This document shows, piece by piece, positions 52,504 through 61,833 of a DNA stretch of 64,000 nucleotides. Source of the DNA: Clavibacter michiganensis. Its GTDB lineage: Bacteria; Actinomycetota; Actinomycetes; Actinomycetales; Microbacteriaceae. Within the stretch, counting starts at the first letter, position 1. Each line of letters begins with the position of its first letter. The position numbers and the translations under genes are program-made. The stretch lies in NCBI GenBank assembly GCA_002150995.1, contig MDHJ01000001.1, positions 1,860,001-1,924,000 on the forward strand, written 5' to 3'. A model generated the notes under the pieces. It was given only the letters and a program-made list of their open reading frames with translations. It had not been told where the DNA came from and ran no database searches.

Positions 52504-52974
52504 TCAGGAGCGCCGGGACAGCACCGCGCGCGCGACATCGACCAGCTCGGCCGGCTCGACGGGATCCGCGGTCTCGGCGAGCTCGTCGAGCGCGAACCAG
52601 CGGTGGGCGTGGATGTCGTCGAACTCGTCCGGCATCCAGTTGTCCGACACGGGCGTGAACGCGTCGACCTGCACCAGGTAGAACGTCGAGTGCCCGACGT
52701 CGAGCGCGCCGTCGATGCGGCGGCGCGCGTAGTCGTGCTCCCAGACCGGCTCCCCCACCGTCTCCACGCGGAGGCCGGTCTCCTCGAAGAGCTCGCGGCG
52801 GGCAGCCTCCGCGGGCGACTCCCCCGGGTCGATGCCGCCGCCGGGCGTCAGCCACCGGGCCGGCAGGTCGACGTTCACCGAGTAGTTCGTCAGGAACAGC
52901 AGCAGCCGGTCGCGCTCGTCGACCAGCAGGATGCGGGCCGTGTCCCGGACGTGGCGCACGACCCCGTCGGTCAT
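52504..52974 (-). CDS. NUDIX hydrolase
   Basis: 156 residues. The NUDIX box is complete (GGGIDPGESPAEAARREL, FEETGL), preceded by TARILLVDERDRLLLFLTNY. The ATG overlaps the S9 peptidase stop (ATGA), so both genes are co-translated. Substrate of the nucleoside-diphosphate-X group is unknown; the DNWMPDEFDDIHAHRWF insert is seen in several actinobacterial NUDIX proteins. Confidence 0.9.
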   Translation of the reverse strand: MTDGVVRHVRDTARILLVDERDRLLLFLTNYSVNVDLPARWLTPGGGIDPGESPAEAARRELFEETGLRVETVGEPVWEHDYARRRIDGALDVGHSTFYLVQVDAFTPVSDNWMPDEFDDIHAHRWFALDELAETADPVEPAELVDVARAVLSRRS

Positions 52975-55058
52975 CGCGCGTCCGCGCCGACGGGGAGGTG
53001 CCGTGCCCACCACTCGAGGATCGCCTCGAAGCGCTGCACCCGGTGGCGGGGTCGTCCGGACCGGCTCAACTCGTGGTCCTCGCCGGGGAAGACGAGCATC
53101 TCGGTCTCGACCCCCGCGCGGACGAGGGCGAGGTGGTAGCGCTCGGCCTGCGACAGCGGGCAGCGCAGGTCGTCCTCGGAGTGGACGACGAGGGTCGGCG
53201 TCCGCACCTGGTGCGCGACCGCCTGCGGGCTCTGCGCCCGGCGCACGTCGGCGTCGTACCCGGTGTACTCCTCGCCGAAGAACGTGCCGATGTCGGAGGT
53301 CCCGGTGAACAGCTCCGGGTCGAGGAAGCCGCGCTCGACGATGGCGCCCTGGAAGCGGTGCTCGTGCGCGATGGTCCACGCGGTGAGGTAGCCGCCGTAG
53401 GAGCCGCCCATGATGCCGGCGCGGGATCCGTCGATGGAGTCGTGCACCGCGACGGCCCCGTCGAGGAAGTCCAGGACGTCGTCCATGTCGACCGTGCCCA
53501 TGCGCTCCTTGATGACGCGGCCGTGCTCCTGGCCGTAGCCGGCGGCGCCGCGCGGGTTGCAGAGCAGCACCGCGTATCCGGCGTCGGCGTAGACCTGCGC
53601 CTCGTCGAAGAGGTGCACGCCGTACGCCGCGTACGGACCGCCGTGGATGACGAGGAGCACGGGGTGCGGCCCCTCCCCCTCGGGCAGCACGACCCAGCCG
53701 TGCACGGGGTACCCGTCGCGGCCCTCGACCACGAGCTCGTGGAGCGGACGGATCCCCGTCTCGCGCAGCGCCGCGGAGAAGTCCGTGAGCGGCTGGAGCG
53801 CCGATCCCGCGCCGGGCCCGCGGTCGGCGCGGACGAGCGCGAGGTCCCCGTGGGTCCGCGGGTCGGTGAGGGCGACGACGACGGCCCCTCCCCCGATGCC
53901 GACCGCCGTGATCTCCACCTGGTCGTCCACGAGCGCCTCGACCGCGGCATCCGCGGTCACGCGGAGCAGCTGGACGGTGCCCCGGGAGGCGTTCAGGACG
54001 AGGACGGCGTCGCGGTCCTCGACCGTGATGCCGCTGCCGCCGAGGTCGACGGTCTCCGCGTCGGTGAGCGCGCGGGGCGCGTCGTCGCCGTCGTCGAGGA
54101 CGTAGAGGGCGGTGTTGCGGGCGACGAAGTCGATGCCCCGCTCGCCGAGGTGCTGCGCGAGCAGGTAGTGCCGGCCGCCGTCGACGGAGGCGACCTCGGA
54201 GATGCCGAGCCCGGCCTCGTGCGACACGACGGTGCGCACCTCCGGCAGCGCCGCGGACGCGTGCCCGGGCGCGGGCACGGCGACGGCGTACGCACCGGAG
54301 AGGAGGTCGTCGTCCCGGCCCTCGTGGCGCGACGCGACGAACAGCACCTCCGTGCCGTCGGCCGAGAAGCGCGGCGACTCGTGATCGACGGGCTCGTCCG
54401 TGAGGCGGACCACGGGCGGCAGGCCCGCGCGCTCGGCGGCGGACGGCGTCGCGTCGGCCCCCTCGCCGCGGACGGCCGCATCGCGCGCGTCCGGGTACCC
54501 GGAGGGGACGGCGGTGACGAACGGCTCCGCGTCGAGGTCCGGGACCCCGACCAGCGACAGCTGCACGTGACGGTCGATCGACCAGCCGAGGCCGTTGGCG
54601 AGGTACTTGGTCGTCGTGATGCGGCGGGCGGGCTCGGCGGCCGCGCCGACCCCCTCGACGCTCCCGTACCGGCCCTGCTCGGCGACCCGCGACGCGAAGA
54701 CGATGCGGGTCCCGTCGGGCGACCAGTCGAACGCCCCGACGCCGAGCAGCTCGTCGGTCACCGCGACCGGCTCGCCGCCGGCGGCTCGGACCACGTGCAG
54801 CTGCGGTGGGCCCTTCGGCTCCGCCCGGAGGAACGCGAGGAGCCCGCCGTCGGGCGACAGGCGCGGCGCCGTGTCGCGGAAGCCGCGCGTGATGCGCCGC
54901 GGCGGCGCGGAGCCGTCCGTCGTCACCTCCCACAGCTGGCCGGTGTACGCGTCGGCATGCACCCGCGGGCGCGTGACCGACACGACGGCGCGGCGGCCGT
55001 CGGGCGAGACGGCGGGGCGGGAGACGGAGGTGAGGAGGTCGAGATCCGTGGTCTTCAT
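52971..55058 (-). CDS. S9 family prolyl-oligopeptidase-type peptidase
   Basis: 695 residues. N-terminal beta-propeller of TolB-like blades (AVSPDGRRAVVSVTRPRVHA, RLSPDGGLLAFLRA, DWSPDGTRIVFASR) caps a C-terminal alpha/beta-hydrolase domain: HGGPYAAYG oxyanion loop, nucleophile GIMGGSYGGYLTAW, Asp in VVHSEDDLRCPLS and His in FPGEDHELSRSG. Closest to acylaminoacyl-peptidase or dipeptidyl-peptidase types. Cytoplasmic, no signal peptide. Translationally coupled to the NUDIX gene. Confidence 0.92.
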   Translation of the reverse strand: MKTTDLDLLTSVSRPAVSPDGRRAVVSVTRPRVHADAYTGQLWEVTTDGSAPPRRITRGFRDTAPRLSPDGGLLAFLRAEPKGPPQLHVVRAAGGEPVAVTDELLGVGAFDWSPDGTRIVFASRVAEQGRYGSVEGVGAAAEPARRITTTKYLANGLGWSIDRHVQLSLVGVPDLDAEPFVTAVPSGYPDARDAAVRGEGADATPSAAERAGLPPVVRLTDEPVDHESPRFSADGTEVLFVASRHEGRDDDLLSGAYAVAVPAPGHASAALPEVRTVVSHEAGLGISEVASVDGGRHYLLAQHLGERGIDFVARNTALYVLDDGDDAPRALTDAETVDLGGSGITVEDRDAVLVLNASRGTVQLLRVTADAAVEALVDDQVEITAVGIGGGAVVVALTDPRTHGDLALVRADRGPGAGSALQPLTDFSAALRETGIRPLHELVVEGRDGYPVHGWVVLPEGEGPHPVLLVIHGGPYAAYGVHLFDEAQVYADAGYAVLLCNPRGAAGYGQEHGRVIKERMGTVDMDDVLDFLDGAVAVHDSIDGSRAGIMGGSYGGYLTAWTIAHEHRFQGAIVERGFLDPELFTGTSDIGTFFGEEYTGYDADVRRAQSPQAVAHQVRTPTLVVHSEDDLRCPLSQAERYHLALVRAGVETEMLVFPGEDHELSRSGRPRHRVQRFEAILEWWARHLPVGADAR

Positions 55059-55105
55059 CGCTCCGAGCCTAGCCCCGGGGCGTCACCGCCTCCCGGTGGC
55101 GGTGG

Positions 55106-55885
55106 TCACTCGGCGGCGAAGCTGCCGGTGTCGCCGACGAAGCGGGTGTGGTCGGCGGGGATGGGATCGACGACCGCGCGCGCGACCTCGGCGGCGAACT
55201 GCGACACGTTGTAGAGGCCGCCCGAGGCCTCCTTGCGCTCCTGGATGGCGGTCGGGTTCATGCGGCCGAGGAGGGTCGCCGTGATGGTGCCCTCGATCAT
55301 GTCGCCCGAGACGACCACGAAGCCGATGCCGCGCTCGTCGAGCTCCGGGAGGAGCTCGCGCAGGGCGTCCTCGCCCGCGCGCTTGCTGCGGGCCACGGCC
55401 TCGTACTCGGGCATGGTCGGGGTGGTGCGGATGAAGTGCGCCTGGTGGCTCGTGACGAAGACGACCCGGCCGCCCTCGGACATGAGCGGCAGGGCGCTGC
55501 GCAGCACGTTGAGCTGGGCGTCGCGGTTGAGGGTCATGGCGTAGTCCTCCGCCATGCCGCTCTCCATGCCGCCGGAGGCGTTGAGCACGAGGACGTCGAG
55601 TCCGCCGAGCTCGGAGCGGACGGCGTCCATGAGCCGGTCGACGGACTCGCGGTCGGTGAGGTCGGCGCCGACCGCGACGGCATTCGCACCGCCCTCGCGC
55701 AGCTGCGCGACGAGCTTCTCGGCCCGCGCGGCCTTGTTGCGGTAGTTGACGACGACGTCCGCGCCGGCCGCGGCGAGGTAGGCCACGGTGTCGGCGCCGA
55801 TGCCGCGGGAGGAGCCCGTGACGAGCGCGCGTCGGCCGCGGAGCTCGTCGGGGGCGAAGGGGCGGTTCTCGTCGACGGTGCTCAC
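55106..55885 (-). CDS. SDR family oxidoreductase with atypical active site
   Basis: 259 residues from a GTG at 55885 after AGAGGAG. The cofactor loop VTGSSRGIGADTVAYLAAAG is standard and RNKAARAE suggests NADP preference; NASGG and the Ser in VVFVTSHQAHF are in place. The usual YxxxK is not: the stretch reads YEAVARSKRAGE, so the Lys is kept but a Val stands where Tyr is expected, with a Tyr three residues earlier. Either the loop is shifted or the enzyme is not a standard dehydrogenase. No pathway context. Confidence 0.85.
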   Translation of the reverse strand: MSTVDENRPFAPDELRGRRALVTGSSRGIGADTVAYLAAAGADVVVNYRNKAARAEKLVAQLREGGANAVAVGADLTDRESVDRLMDAVRSELGGLDVLVLNASGGMESGMAEDYAMTLNRDAQLNVLRSALPLMSEGGRVVFVTSHQAHFIRTTPTMPEYEAVARSKRAGEDALRELLPELDERGIGFVVVSGDMIEGTITATLLGRMNPTAIQERKEASGGLYNVSQFAAEVARAVVDPIPADHTRFVGDTGSFAAE

Positions 55886-56057
55886 AGCGGTACTCCTCTG
55901 GGGGTGCGCGCCGGAGCGCGCGACGGGGCGTCCGGCGAGGGACGGGACGGGCCGCGCGGGCGGGACACCACGCTGACGGCCCTGAGAGCCTAGCGTCCGG
56001 CGCGCGGGCGGTGGGCTAGGTTCGGGGCATCCGGTCCACGGAGCGAGGGAGCAGCGG

Positions 56058-56384
56058 GTGACGGTCCTCCTCGACGACCACGCGTGGATCGCCTGGCTCG
56101 CCCTCATCGTCGTCCTCGTGGTCCTCGAGATGCGGCGCCTCGACCTCGCCGCCCTCTGCGGCGGCGCGGCGGCCCTCGGCGCCCTCCTGTCCGGGCTGGT
56201 CGGCGCACCCTGGTGGCTGCAGGCGCTCCTGGCGGTGGCCCTGGCCATCGCGCTGCTCGCCGTCGCGCGTCCCGCCCTCCTTCGCGCGCTCCCGGGGGAC
56301 GACCCGATCGCGGGCCCTCCCGTCCGCCCGATCGCCACCCCGGCCGCCGCGGCGGCCTCCCCCGACGGCGACCCCGTCGAGTGA
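56058..56384 (+). CDS. NfeD-like small membrane protein
   Basis: 108 residues from a GTG at 56058. Three hydrophobic helices (about residues 10-24, 30-48 and 52-72) with EMRRLDLAALCGGAAALGAL resemble the N-terminal membrane part of NfeD-type proteins; the soluble OB-fold domain is absent and the C-terminus is Pro/Ala-rich. Its stop overlaps the GTG of the GDPD gene (GTGA). Such proteins usually pair with stomatin-like SPFH proteins, none of which is nearby. Confidence 0.65.
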   Translation: MTVLLDDHAWIAWLALIVVLVVLEMRRLDLAALCGGAAALGALLSGLVGAPWWLQALLAVALAIALLAVARPALLRALPGDDPIAGPPVRPIATPAAAAASPDGDPVE

Positions 56385-57168
56385 CCGGCGGCGGGTGGTT
56401 CGACGACCCGACGCCGCGCGTCCTCGCGCACCGCGGCTGGACGGGATCGGGTGCCGTCGAGAACACCCTCGGCGCCTTCCTCGCCGCGTGGGAGCTGGGG
56501 GTCACGCACCTCGAGACCGACGTCCACGTCACCGCCGACGGCGCGTGCGTGCTCTGGCACGACGACGACCTCCGGCGGCTGACCGGTCGGCCGGGCCGGG
56601 TCCGGGACGCGACGCTCGCCGAGCTCCGGGCGGTCGACCTGGGCTCGGGCGCGCGGATCGCGACCCTCGGCGAGCTGCTCGCGGCCCTCCCCGACGCGCG
56701 GTTGAACATCGACGTCAAGGGACGCGGCGCGCCGGGGCCGCGGCACGCGCCATCCGCGCGGCCGGCGCCCTCGACCGCGTGCTGGTCACCTCGTTCTCGT
56801 CCACGCGGCGTCGGCGCGCCGTCGCCCTCCTCCCCGGCGCGGCCACCTCCGCGGACGCGGTGCGGCTGGTCCTCGCGGTCCTGGGCGCCCGGGCAGGGCT
56901 CGCCCCCGTGGTGCGCCTGGCCCTGCGCGGCGTCGACGCCGTGCAGATGCCGCGGAGCGTCCTGGGCATCTCCACCGTGTCCCCCGTGATGGTCGGCCGG
57001 CTCGCGCGCGCCGTCCGCGAGGTGCACGTCTGGACGGTCGACGACCCCGACGAGATGATCAGCCTGGTCAGGGCGGGGGTGCACGGGATCGTGACCGACC
57101 GCCCCGATGTCGCCCTCGCCGCCCTCGCCTCAGGGGACTGGGATTCGCCTGGGAACCGGGCGTCCTGA
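56381..57168 (+). pseudogene. Glycerophosphodiester phosphodiesterase, one frameshift
   Basis: About 262 residues when corrected. GDPD features: catalytic His in RVLAHRGWTGSGAVENTLGA, metal ligands in HLETDVHVTADG and LWHDDDLRRLTG, then LNIDVKG. The frame slips near 56733-56737 and the next frame continues AIRAAGALDRVLVTSFSS, VHVWTVDDPDEMISLVRAGV and GIVTDRP to a stop at 57168. One missing G or C explains it. The enzyme would release glycerol-3-phosphate from phospholipid headgroups. GTGA overlap with the NfeD-like gene. Confidence 0.82.
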
Positions 57169-57228
57169 GAAAGGATCCTCACAGCCGCGAGGTTTACAAC
57201 GGGGAGTGCATCGCGAGAGGAGACCACA

Positions 57229-57594
57229 ATGGCAGATCGCAGCTTGCGCGGGATGCGGCTCGGATCCACGAGCCTGCAGAGCGAGGAGGGCGTCAGCTTC
57301 TCCCCCCGCCAGAGGAAGACGTACCGGACGTCCGACGGCACCACCTTCGAGGTCGTGTTCTCGGCGGACGCCGAGGTCCCGGAGGTCTGGGAGTCGCCGA
57401 AGAGCGGCCTCGAGGGGCGGCTGCTCGACGCCGAGGGCGCTCCCGTCGCCCACGAGGCGGTCGAGGCGAAGGTCCCCCGCAGCCACTGGGACATGCTGCT
57501 CGAGCGCCGGACCCGCGCCGAGCTCGAGGAGCTCCTCGAGGAGCGCCTCGCCACCCTCCGCGCGCGGCGTGGTCAGCACCGCATCGGCGCCTGA
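57229..57594 (+). CDS. rbpA: RNA polymerase-binding protein RbpA
   Basis: 121 residues, the normal RbpA length. Typical segments: MADRSLRGMRLGSTSLQSEE at the N-terminus, RKTYRTSDGTTFEVVFSADA in the core, and the sigma-interacting C-terminal helix KVPRSHWDMLLERRTRAELE, ELLEERLATLRARRG. The zinc-binding cysteines of some RbpA proteins are absent here. It binds RNA polymerase and group I/II sigma factors and promotes open complex formation. AGAGGAGACC precedes the ATG. A strong hairpin follows. Confidence 0.93.
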   Translation: MADRSLRGMRLGSTSLQSEEGVSFSPRQRKTYRTSDGTTFEVVFSADAEVPEVWESPKSGLEGRLLDAEGAPVAHEAVEAKVPRSHWDMLLERRTRAELEELLEERLATLRARRGQHRIGA

Positions 57595-57620
57595 CCCGGC
57601 CCCTCCGCTCGCGAACGTCC

Positions 57621-57653
57621 GGAGCACCCCTCGGCATCGCCGGGGGGTGCTCC
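57621..57653. terminator. Bidirectional terminator between rbpA and lnt
   Basis: Perfect 10-bp inverted repeat GGAGCACCCC / GGGGTGCTCC around a 13-base loop, between convergent genes, 27 bp after the rbpA stop and 18 bp beyond the lnt stop. Confidence 0.8.
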
Positions 57654-57670
57654 TCTGCGTGCGCCGGTGG

Positions 57671-59272
57671 TCAGCGGGCGGCGCGGCGGCCCCTGCGGCC
57701 GAGCGCGAGCCCCGCCACGGCGAGGGCGCCGAGACCGAGCCCGGACACCAGCCACTCGATGTCGCGGCCGACGAGGACAGCGGGCGTCACCACGTCCGCG
57801 GTCGGCACGTCGACCACCATCGATCCGGCCGTGAACCACGGCAGCCGGTCGAGGTCGCGTCCGTCCGGTCCGACGATCGCGCTCGTCCCCACGGTGGAGA
57901 TGTTCACGACGCTGCGGCCCGTCTCGAGCGCCCGCAGGCGCGCGATCGCGAGCTGCTGCACGCTCTCGTCGGTGCGCCCGAAGTCCGCGTTGTTCGACTG
58001 CGCGAGGATGATCTGGGCGCCCTCGTCGACCATGTCGGTCGTCAGCTGGTCGTCGACGATGTCGAAGCAGATCGCGATCCCCGCGGTGATCCCGGCCGCG
58101 TCCATCACCTGGTCGGTCGTCCCCGGCGTGTACTCGCGCTGGATCAGGCCGATGAGGTCGGGCGCGAACGGCTCCCAGAACGCACGGTCGGGCACGTACT
58201 CGCCGAACGGGACGGGGTGCTTCTTGTCGTAGTGGTCGGATGCCCCTCCCCCGGTCCATACGAGCGACTCGTTGTAGAACCGTCCGTCCCGCTCCGTCAC
58301 GGTGCCGACCACGAGCGGGGCTCCGAGGCGCTCGACCACGCGGTCGAGCGCGGCAGCCGACCCGGCGTCCCGGAGCGGGTCCGCGTCGGCCGCGTTCTCG
58401 GGCCAGACCACCATGTCGACGTCCGCGTCGGCCGGGATCTCCGCGGTCGCGGCGAGGTGCGCGCGGAGGATGTCCCCGTACCGGGCGCCGTCGAAGTACC
58501 CGGCCTTCGCGTTCCCCTGCACCGCGGCGACGCGCGTCGTGCCGGTCGTCTCGACGGGGAAGGCGGGGACGACGAGCACCAGCGCCACGGCGATCCCCGC
58601 GACCAGCGCCCGCGACGACCGGCGCACGCGCTCCTCCGCGGCGAGCTCCAGGAGAAACGCGACGAGCAGGACGAGCACGAAGGACAGCCCGGACAGGCCG
58701 AGCCACGTGACGAGGTGGGCGAACGGGCCCTCCGACTGCGACAGCGAGACCCGGCCCCACGCGAAGCCGCCGTAGGGCCAGACGGCGGAGATGGCCTCCC
58801 GGGCCGTCCACAGCCCGGCCACGGCGATCGGCAGGACGATCACCCGGCCGGCGATCGTGGGGAACGCGCGCGGGATCCAGCGTGTCGCCGTCGCGATGGC
58901 CGTCGCGCCCGCGGCGACGAACAGCGACTCGAGGGCCGACAGCGCGATCCACGGCACGGGACCCAGGTACAGCGATGCCCACTCGATGTGCGTGAGGTAG
59001 AAGGCGAGCCCGGCCACGAGCCCCACGAGGAACGCGGGACCCGCCCGACGGCCGCGGAGCGCCAGCAGCACGAGGGCGATCCCCGGGAACACGAGCGGCC
59101 AGAGGCCGCGGTCGGGGAAGGCCGCGTCGAGGACCGGCCCCGACGCGGCGGCCGCGAGGAGCGCCCCCCAGAGCGGGAGCGGAGGACGGACCGGCGCCCC
59201 CGCCGCGGGAGGCGGAGGTGCGGACGCGGTGGCGGTGCGCTCCCGACGGGGAGCGCGGGCGAGCGCGGTCAC
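57671..59272 (-). CDS. lnt: Apolipoprotein N-acyltransferase
   Basis: 533 residues from a GTG at 59272. N-terminal half has six to seven membrane helices (WPLVFPGIALVLLALRG, LPIAVAGLWTAREAISAVWP with the conserved GGFAWGRVSLSQ). The C-terminal half is the nitrilase-like domain with Glu in DMVVWPENAAD, Lys in YDKKHPVPFGEYVP and Cys in AGIAICFDIVDDQ, followed by SNNADFGRTDESVQQLAIAR. It N-acylates the lipoprotein cysteine at the membrane. GTGA overlap couples it to the helicase gene. Confidence 0.93.
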   Translation of the reverse strand: MTALARAPRRERTATASAPPPPAAGAPVRPPLPLWGALLAAAASGPVLDAAFPDRGLWPLVFPGIALVLLALRGRRAGPAFLVGLVAGLAFYLTHIEWASLYLGPVPWIALSALESLFVAAGATAIATATRWIPRAFPTIAGRVIVLPIAVAGLWTAREAISAVWPYGGFAWGRVSLSQSEGPFAHLVTWLGLSGLSFVLVLLVAFLLELAAEERVRRSSRALVAGIAVALVLVVPAFPVETTGTTRVAAVQGNAKAGYFDGARYGDILRAHLAATAEIPADADVDMVVWPENAADADPLRDAGSAAALDRVVERLGAPLVVGTVTERDGRFYNESLVWTGGGASDHYDKKHPVPFGEYVPDRAFWEPFAPDLIGLIQREYTPGTTDQVMDAAGITAGIAICFDIVDDQLTTDMVDEGAQIILAQSNNADFGRTDESVQQLAIARLRALETGRSVVNISTVGTSAIVGPDGRDLDRLPWFTAGSMVVDVPTADVVTPAVLVGRDIEWLVSGLGLGALAVAGLALGRRGRRAAR

Positions 59273-61740
59273 ACCGAGGAGTACGCGACGATGCCGCGCC
59301 GGATGCTGTCGAGCGCGGTCCGCGCGTTCCGCGACACGGGGCCGTCCGCCACGACGGAGAGCTGGTCGAGGAGGTCGATGGTCTGCTTGGTCCAGCGCAC
59401 GAAGTCGCCCGCGGCGAGGTCGGCCTCGTCGAGCACGGAGTCGAGGCTGCCGCCCCGGGCCCACCGGTGCATGGGCGCGCACAGCCCCGTCGAGAGCGGC
59501 TCGGTCGTCGGCAGGCGGCGCTCGCGCTCGACGTCGTCGAGGCGCGACCAGATCTCCTCCGTGCGCTCGAGCGCGGCGCGGAACGCCCCGCGCGGCAGGT
59601 TCCGCTCGTTGCGGTCCCCCTCGTCGCGGCGCGGCTGGTAGACGAGCGACGCGGCCATCGCGGCGAGCCCCGCGGGATCGAGGTCGACCCAGATCTGCGT
59701 GCGCAGGCACTCCGCGACGAGCAGGTCGCGATCGCCGTAGATGCGCTTCAGCATCCGGCCGTTGGGGGTCGGGGCGACCTGCCCGTCAGCGGCGCGCTTC
59801 AGGTACCCGAGGGACAGCAGCAGCTCGGTGACGCGGTCGAACACCTTCGCCACCGCGTTGGTGCGGGTGCGGATCTGCTGGCCGAGCGCATCCGTCTGCC
59901 GCTTGAGTCGCCACCAGCGCTCCGCCCAGCGCGCGTGCGACTCGCGGTCCTTGCAGGCGTGGCAGGGATGCGCCTTCATCCGGCGGCGGAGGTCGGCGAG
60001 CTGGCGCTGCCGCTTGTCGCGCTCGCCGTGCTGCCCCGGCTGCTGCATGTCCGCGCGCGCTGCCGTCGCTCGCTCGAGGTCGCTGAGCTCGCGCCGGAGC
60101 CCCGAGTACTCGCGGAAGTCGCCGAGATGGCAGACCATGGCCTTCTCGTAGCCGGCGAGCGACTCCTCCTGCGTGCGCACCTTGCGGGCGAGGTCGACCA
60201 CGGCGCGGTCCGCCTGGAACTGCGCGAACGACGATTCCAGGACCTCGCGCGTGCGGTCGCGGCCGAACTGGTCGATGAGGTTCACGGCCATGTTGTAGGT
60301 CGGCCGGAAGCTGGAGTTGAGGGGGTAGGTGCGGCGGGAGGCGAGCGAGGCGACGGCCTGCGGATCCAGCCCGTCCTTCCACTGGATGACCGCGTGGCCC
60401 TCCACGTCGATGCCCCGCCGACCGGCGCGCCCGGTGAGCTGGGTGTACTCCCCCGGCGTCAACGGCACGCGCGCCTCGCCGTTGAACTTCTCCAGCTGCT
60501 CGAGCACCACCGTGCGGGCCGGCATGTTCACGCCGAGCGCCAGCGTCTCGGTGGCGAACACGGCCTTCACGAGCTTCCGCTGGAAGAGCTCCTCCACGAC
60601 CTCCTTGAACGCGGGCAGCATGCCGGCGTGGTGCGCGGCGACCCCGCGCTCGAGGCCCTCCAGGAACTCCCAGTACCCGAGGACGGCGAGGTCCTCGTCG
60701 CGCAGGGTCCGGCACCGCTCCTCGACGATGGCGCGGATCTCGTCGCGCTCGTCGGCGTGGGTGAGGCGGACGCCGGCGCGGAGCACCTGCGTGACGGCGG
60801 CGTCGCAGCCGGCGCGGCTGAAGATGAAGAAGATGGCGGGCAGGAGGTTGCGCTCGTCGAGGAGCGCGATCACCTCGGGGCGGTCCATGCGCCCGCGGTC
60901 CCACGGACCGGGTGACCGTCGCCCCGCGCCGCCGCCGGCACCCCCGCGTCCGCGGCCCTGGCCCTGGCCGCCCCGCACGCGCACCGCCTCGCGGCCGCCC
61001 CCGTGCGTCATCCGCACGAGCTCGGGGTTCACCCGGTGCGTCGCGGCGAGGCCGGACGAGTCGAAGAGGTCCACCATGCGGTGGCGGACGATGACGTGCT
61101 GCTCGAGCGGCACGGGCCGCTCCTCGGACACGATGACGTCCGTCTCGCCGCGCACGGCCTGCAGCCAGTCGCCGAACTCCTCGGCGTTCGAGACGGTGGC
61201 GCTGAGGGAGACCATCCGCACCGTCTGCGGCAGGTGGATGATGACCTCCTCCCAGACGGCGCCGCGGAAGCGGTCGGCCAGGTAGTGCACCTCGTCCATG
61301 ACCACGAAGGCGAGGTCGCGCAGGAGGTCCGAGTCGGCGTAGAGCATGTTGCGGAGCACCTCGGTCGTCATGACCACGATGCGGGCGCGGCTGTTGACAT
61401 TGGTGTCGCCCGTGAGCAGGCCCACCTCGTCCGGCCCGTACTCGGCGACGAGCTCGGCGTACTTCTGGTTGCTGAGCGCCTTCATGGGCGCGGTGTAGAA
61501 GATCTTCGCGCTCGGCCGCTGCATGGCCAGGTACACCGCGAACTCGGCGACGATCGTCTTGCCGGCACCCGTCGGTGCGGCCACGAGCACGCTGCGGCCG
61601 TTCTCGAGGGCTTCCGCGGCGGCGCGCTGGAACGGGTCGAGGTCGAAGCGCAGTCCGCTCGCGAAGGACTCCAGGAGCGGCAGGCTCCGGCGGTTCCGGG
61701 AGGCGGCGTAGCGTTCGGCGGGCGAGAGCTGATCAGTCAC
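59269..61740 (-). CDS. DEVH-box RNA helicase, Ski2/Mtr4-like (HelY type)
   Basis: 823 residues. Helicase motifs in order: FQRAAAEALENGRSVLVAAP, APTGAGKTIVAEF (Walker A), TAPMKALSNQKYAEL, VMDEVHYLADRFRG (motif II, DEVH), SLSATVSNAEEFGDW, AIFFIFSRAGCDAAVTQVLR, ALGVNMPARTVVLEQLEKF and QLTGRAGRRGIDVEGHAVI. A C-terminal DSHCT-like domain completes the Ski2-family layout. A glycine/arginine-rich insert (RGGQGQGRGRGGAGGGAGRR) sits between the RecA domains. It would unwind structured RNA. Common neighbour of tatC and lnt in actinobacteria. Confidence 0.93.
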   Translation of the reverse strand: MTDQLSPAERYAASRNRRSLPLLESFASGLRFDLDPFQRAAAEALENGRSVLVAAPTGAGKTIVAEFAVYLAMQRPSAKIFYTAPMKALSNQKYAELVAEYGPDEVGLLTGDTNVNSRARIVVMTTEVLRNMLYADSDLLRDLAFVVMDEVHYLADRFRGAVWEEVIIHLPQTVRMVSLSATVSNAEEFGDWLQAVRGETDVIVSEERPVPLEQHVIVRHRMVDLFDSSGLAATHRVNPELVRMTHGGGREAVRVRGGQGQGRGRGGAGGGAGRRSPGPWDRGRMDRPEVIALLDERNLLPAIFFIFSRAGCDAAVTQVLRAGVRLTHADERDEIRAIVEERCRTLRDEDLAVLGYWEFLEGLERGVAAHHAGMLPAFKEVVEELFQRKLVKAVFATETLALGVNMPARTVVLEQLEKFNGEARVPLTPGEYTQLTGRAGRRGIDVEGHAVIQWKDGLDPQAVASLASRRTYPLNSSFRPTYNMAVNLIDQFGRDRTREVLESSFAQFQADRAVVDLARKVRTQEESLAGYEKAMVCHLGDFREYSGLRRELSDLERATAARADMQQPGQHGERDKRQRQLADLRRRMKAHPCHACKDRESHARWAERWWRLKRQTDALGQQIRTRTNAVAKVFDRVTELLLSLGYLKRAADGQVAPTPNGRMLKRIYGDRDLLVAECLRTQIWVDLDPAGLAAMAASLVYQPRRDEGDRNERNLPRGAFRAALERTEEIWSRLDDVERERRLPTTEPLSTGLCAPMHRWARGGSLDSVLDEADLAAGDFVRWTKQTIDLLDQLSVVADGPVSRNARTALDSIRRGIVAYSSV

Positions 61741-61792
61741 GATGCATCGAGTCTAGGCGCCGGATCCGGGCGTCGGCCGGGTGCGGACGCGA

Positions 61793-61822
61793 CGACGCCC
61801 GCCCCCGGGGGGACGGGCGTCG
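61793..61822. terminator. Hairpin after tatC
   Basis: Perfect 9-bp arms CGACGCCCG / CGGGCGTCG around a G/C-rich loop that can extend the stem, 12 bp beyond the tatC stop and upstream of the helicase start. No T tract. Confidence 0.7.
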
Positions 61823-61833
61823 GACGGGGCCGA

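Noticed and set aside
57107..59641. Long plus-strand open frame opposite lnt and helicase
   Set aside because: Antisense to well-recognised lnt and helicase genes with low-complexity Arg/Gly/His composition; not a gene.
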